Shown in pieces: positions 7,016 to 8,542 of a stretch of DNA of 8,542 nucleotides; position 1 is the first letter of the stretch, and the number at the start of each line of letters is the position of its first letter. The notes below the pieces were generated by a model. It was not told where the DNA came from, did not search any database, and was given only the letters and a program-made list of their open reading frames with translations. The translations under genes and the position numbers were made by a program. Origin of the DNA: Elusimicrobiota bacterium (GTDB taxonomy: Bacteria; Elusimicrobiota; Elusimicrobia; O2-12-FULL-59-9); NCBI GenBank assembly GCA_016206405.1, contig JACQRQ010000251.1, forward strand, positions 1 through 8,542, given 5' to 3'.

Positions 7016-8037
7016 AGGTTTCACTCTATCACTCTACCACTCTACCACCCGTTCACTCTACCACTCTACCACTCTACCACTTGTTCTTCTTCATTCTGCT
7101 GCTTTCTTTCGCCGCGAAAGCTTCCGCCGCCGGCTTCGACAACTCGGCGGTGGGGACCAGCTCGGGGCAGTTTTTAAAGCTCGGGGCCGGAAGCCGGGGC
7201 ATGGCGATGGGGGAGGCCTGTTCGGCGGCCGCCGACGACGCCGGGGCGGTCTATTGGAATCCGGCAGCCCTGCTGCAGATTGAGTCCAGGTCCGTCGTGT
7301 TGATGCATGCGGTCTATTTGGACACGATTTTTTACGACTTCGCCGCGTTCGGGCTGAAGCTCAAGAACAATACGGCATGGGGGGCGGGACTGCAGTATCT
7401 CTCGGTGGGAACCATCGCCGAAACCGATGGGCTGGGCCTGGAGACGGGGAAATTCAATCCGCATGATTATGCGTTCACGTTTTCCGGCGCCCGCCGCTTC
7501 ACCCGGCGCGATGATTTTAAATTCCTGGCCGGCTATGACCTGGGCGCCAGCCTGAAATATATCCATTCCACCATCGTGCGCTCAGCCGACACCATCGCCG
7601 TGGATTTGGGGGTCGTGTTGCCGGAACGGCTGGACGGCCGCCTTCGCCTCGCGGCGGTCATGCAGAATTTCGGCGGCAAGCTGCGCTACGACCTCGAGTC
7701 CCGGCCGCTGCCGCTGACTTTTAAAGCCGGCGCCGCCTATCGCTTGACGCCGCAGTGGCTGCTCGCCTTGGACGCCGTCTGGCCGCGCGACAACGCCCCG
7801 GCCGCGGGCGCCGGCATGGAACGCTGGTGGCCCGCGGGCGCCGAATGGAGCCTGGCGGCGAGAGCGGGCTTCAACTCGCGGACGGCGGGGGACCTTGAGG
7901 GGCTTTCGGGACTATCCTTCGGTTTCGGTCTGCGGCGGCAGAGGGGGGAGAAGCGCAGCTTGACTTTGGACTACGCCCTTGTTTCCTTCGGACCGCTGGG
8001 TTTGACGCACCGCATTTCCCTTTCCGGTAAGTTTTAA
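7012..8037 (+). CDS. PorV/PorQ-family outer-membrane beta-barrel protein
   Basis: This 341-residue protein has an N-terminal export signal: a hydrophobic core at residues 24-35 (LFFFILLLSFAA), then AKASAA with probable cleavage near 39-40. The mature start matches the PorV/PorQ (UPF0164) family well: G-T-S-S-G-Q-F-L at 48-55, GAGSRGMAMGEA at 58-69, DDAGAVYWNPAAL at 75-87. The rest alternates in the manner of a beta-barrel and ends in Phe (ISLSGKF), as BAM substrates do. Length fits the family. In Bacteroidota PorV carries T9SS cargo at the outer membrane; homologues elsewhere often occur as several paralogues of unknown partner. It is translationally coupled to a protein with a T9SS-like C-terminal domain, so a cargo-shuttle or attachment role is inferred. 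Oddity: residues 4-23 are encoded by 8-nt repeats, giving a His/Ser/Thr/Leu/Pro-rich region ahead of the hydrophobic core, with Lys2 the only clear positive charge. Family call is sure; paralogue and function are not. Confidence 0.88.
   Translation: MKVSLYHSTTLPPVHSTTLPLYHLFFFILLLSFAAKASAAGFDNSAVGTSSGQFLKLGAGSRGMAMGEACSAAADDAGAVYWNPAALLQIESRSVVLMHAVYLDTIFYDFAAFGLKLKNNTAWGAGLQYLSVGTIAETDGLGLETGKFNPHDYAFTFSGARRFTRRDDFKFLAGYDLGASLKYIHSTIVRSADTIAVDLGVVLPERLDGRLRLAAVMQNFGGKLRYDLESRPLPLTFKAGAAYRLTPQWLLALDAVWPRDNAPAAGAGMERWWPAGAEWSLAARAGFNSRTAGDLEGLSGLSFGFGLRRQRGEKRSLTLDYALVSFGPLGLTHRISLSGKF
7022..7085 (+). repeat. 8-nt tandem repeat (CACTCTAC) inside the signal-peptide coding region
   Basis: Eight consecutive 8-nt units lie in perfect register at 7022, 7030, 7038, 7046, 7054, 7062, 7070 and 7078. 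Five are exactly CACTCTAC (7030, 7038, 7054, 7062, 7070); 7022 is CACTCTAT; 7046 (CACCCGTT) and 7078 (CACTTGTT) are degenerate. Three units encode HSTTLPLY, and the repeat has no stop in any plus-strand frame. Eight is not a multiple of three, so gain or loss of one or two units shifts the downstream frame. From 7022 to 7080 the plus strand has 29 C and one G, very unlike the surrounding gene. Confidence 0.93.
8034..8037. other. Convergent stop codons sharing one TTAA
   Basis: The plus-strand barrel gene stops with TAA at 8035-8037. The minus-strand gene stops with TAA read from 8036 to 8034. Both use the palindrome TTAA at 8034-8037, so the genes overlap tail to tail with no spacer and no clear terminator between them. 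Confidence 0.9.
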
Positions 8038-8542
8038 ACGGGATTTTTGTCAAAGCGGTAGGCGTATTTCTTGATTTGGCCCGAGAGCCAAAGATATCCG
8101 CCCGCCAGCAGCGCCATCGCGGCGTTAAAGACTACGAAAGCGATTTCCCGGGGCGCCAGGCTTCCGCCCGCCGCGGTCGAAAAATAATCAAACATCTGCG
8201 AAGCGCCGTACAAGCAGGCCATGACGATGATCGTTTCAACGAATTTCATGAAGCCAAACACCTCTCCGCGCGATTTGCTCGGCGTCTCATTGCGCAGCAG
8301 GCTCGAAACCTTCATCGCGGGATAGACGTTGGTCAAACCGAAAATCACCATGGCCGGATATACCGCGTAGACGTCAAAGAGCCAATGCACCGGATTAAAA
8401 GGCGGCAAAGTCACGGTCACCGCGGCGGAAAACAGGGGGCTGGTGTAATGCATAAGGCCAAACAGGACCAGCCCGGCCGCCGCCCATTTCATCCAACGGG
8501 CCGTGACGCGCATCGCCCGGATGGCGGCGGCCTGCTTGAGCC
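8034..8542 (-). CDS. Multi-pass membrane protein, probably the C-terminal part of an MFS-type transporter (5'-truncated)
   Basis: An ATG at 8513-8511 would give 159 residues, but the frame stays open to the window edge for nine more codons (LKQAAAIRA before the Met) and no Shine-Dalgarno precedes the ATG, so the gene probably begins outside. Counting from that Met, four likely membrane spans lie at about 11-31, 43-64, 86-107 and 122-143, followed by a short basic tail (QIKKYAYRFDKNPV). The loop with S-R-G-E-V-F-G-F before the third span resembles the RG-containing loops that precede spans in major facilitator proteins, and four spans would fit spans 9-12 of a 12-span transporter. Substrate cannot be told; a lysophospholipid-transporter-like MFS is one possibility. 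It converges on the barrel gene and is likely in another operon. The membrane-protein call is firm, the MFS call is moderate. Confidence 0.6.
   Translation of the reverse strand, partial: LKQAAAIRAMRVTARWMKWAAAGLVLFGLMHYTSPLFSAAVTVTLPPFNPVHWLFDVYAVYPAMVIFGLTNVYPAMKVSSLLRNETPSKSRGEVFGFMKFVETIIVMACLYGASQMFDYFSTAAGGSLAPREIAFVVFNAAMALLAGGYLWLSGQIKKYAYRFDKNPV

Noticed and set aside
7081..7083. TTG as an alternative start of the PorV-like gene, downstream of the repeat
   Set aside because: It has no ribosome-binding site and would give a signal peptide with no positive charge before the hydrophobic core. The ATG in the ATGA overlap fits better, though this remains the main alternative to the phase-variation reading.
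7022..7085. Short repeats as a CRISPR or phage attachment site
   Set aside because: The units are 8 nt and contiguous with no spacers, and there are no cas, integrase or tRNA sequences nearby.
8026..8048. Weak hairpin (CCGGT...ACGGG followed by ATTTTTG) as a terminator
   Set aside because: Only four of five pairs match, with a central G-G clash and a nine-base loop; it is too weak to call.

Overview
The window is almost wholly coding, GC-rich, and has no intergenic stretch long enough to matter. It looks like DNA from a Gram-negative, diderm bacterium outside the well-studied groups. Two surface-related proteins support this: a giant fibronectin type III (FN3) repeat protein ending in a type IX secretion (T9SS)-style sorting domain, and a PorV/PorQ-family outer-membrane beta-barrel. 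The combination, and the NGNPxGTxY...ST...F signature of the FN3 units, recall Elusimicrobiota. That placement is from memory of the family style and is tentative; Fibrobacterota, Gemmatimonadota or other candidate phyla are possible.

Layout. Positions 2-7015 (+) are one open frame that enters from the left edge already coding. It holds 23 FN3-like units (the first partial) spaced about 281 nt apart, then a ZU5-like domain with an IPPGAL motif (6347-6730), then a C-terminal sorting-type domain (6761-7012). The array is not homogeneous. Its left part mixes a shorter FFKVK-type module with longer NPAGTLY-type modules. Its right two thirds is best described as a two-domain super-repeat of about 565 nt. 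At 7012 the next gene starts inside the stop of the first (ATGA overlap). It encodes a 341-residue PorV/PorQ-like barrel ending in Phe. Its signal-peptide region is encoded by an array of an 8-nt unit (CACTCTAC), which cannot change copy number by one or two units without shifting the frame. At 8034-8037 this gene meets, tail to tail, a minus-strand gene for a membrane protein, probably the C-terminal third of an MFS-type transporter. The two stop codons share one TTAA.

How the genes may work together: PorV in Bacteroidota is the outer-membrane protein that takes T9SS cargo by its C-terminal domain. A cargo-like giant stalk protein translationally coupled to a PorV homologue therefore suggests a dedicated surface-display pair (inference). 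The most interesting signal is the frame-sensitive, G-free 8-nt repeat at the junction. It could make the barrel gene phase-variable and could also act as a Rho-loading site when the gene is untranslated. The minus-strand gene appears unrelated to this pair.
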